In this document: positions 39,791-39,814 of the stretch, one piece after another
Position numbering within the stretch: the first letter of the stretch is position 1
Layout: each line of letters starts with the position of its first letter
Assembly (NCBI GenBank): GCA_900547765.1
Contig: URIA01000016.1
Span: 1 to 39,814 of the forward strand
Length of the DNA stretch: 39,814 nucleotides
Source of the DNA: an uncultured Collinsella sp.
GTDB lineage: Bacteria > Actinomycetota > Coriobacteriia > Coriobacteriales > Coriobacteriaceae
Direction of reading: 5' to 3'
Program-made: the position numbers and the translations under genes
Notes under the pieces: generated by a model
The model's input: the letters and a program-made list of their open reading frames with translations, nothing else
Database searches by the model: none
Told to the model about the DNA's origin: nothing

Positions 39791-39814
39791 GCTCTTAGGG
39801 TATAACCCTTGGAT

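Noticed and set aside
1..39814. tRNA, rRNA or CRISPR genes
   Set aside because: No cloverleaf-forming segment with a T-loop GTTCRAnYC at the right spacing, no rRNA-like sequence and no repeat-spacer array was recognised by eye.

Overview
The window is about 40 kb of GC-rich bacterial chromosome. Genes have strong Shine-Dalgarno (SD) sequences, frequent GTG/TTG starts, a sortase-anchored (LPTTG) surface protein and Gram-positive wall genes. The gene set (glf, a Pta/AckA fermentation module, a D-aspartate ligase with a racemase, an ECF transporter, DAP genes) fits an anaerobic gut actinobacterium of the class Coriobacteriia, most like Collinsella. That assignment is inference; there is no rRNA in the window.

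Layout. 1-31 may be the 5' end of a minus-strand gene; 32-584 is AT-rich non-coding DNA. 585-6750 (+): polyphosphate kinase, a TrmA/RlmD-type rRNA methyltransferase, a DJ-1/PfpI protein overlapping maf, and a P1-family peptidase. 6751-7121 is non-coding and holds two large nested hairpins with homologous cores. 7122-9348 (-): UDP-galactopyranose mutase and an overlapping glycosyltransferase. 9581-10561 (+) pta faces two tandem acetate kinase genes (10914-13435, -), with a third nested hairpin between pta and the first kinase. 13556-19930 (-): an AT-richer LysR/MFS pair, a HIT protein, xseB, xseA, a membrane zinc peptidase and RNase D. 20029-23307 (+): a diacylglycerol-kinase-like protein, a 30-residue membrane protein and a sortase-anchored C69 peptidase. 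23387-26983 (+): a Trp-codon leader peptide and attenuator ahead of an ECF transporter (S component, double ATPase, EcfT). 27109-29196 (-): D-aspartate ligase and Asp/Glu racemase. 29419-31419 (+): a MOSC protein and a secreted coiled-coil/lysozyme-like protein. 31457-35511 (-): a Ser/Thr kinase, an XRE-like regulator, two membrane proteins and an M20 amidohydrolase. 35662-39691 (+): a lysine riboswitch ahead of a fused lysA-dapA ORF, dapB and the DAP N-acetyltransferase gene.

How they fit together. The strongest regulatory story is a pair of amino-acid-sensing leaders. One is a ribosome-mediated Trp attenuator (leader peptide with three adjacent Trp codons, then an intrinsic terminator), which implies that the ECF transporter imports tryptophan or a precursor. 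The other is a lysine riboswitch controlling DAP/lysine synthesis. The most unusual structures are the in-frame LysA-DapA fusion, which keeps a good SD and ATG for DapA alone, and a small family of nested hairpins whose cores are conserved and covary while their long outer arms differ but stay perfectly self-complementary.
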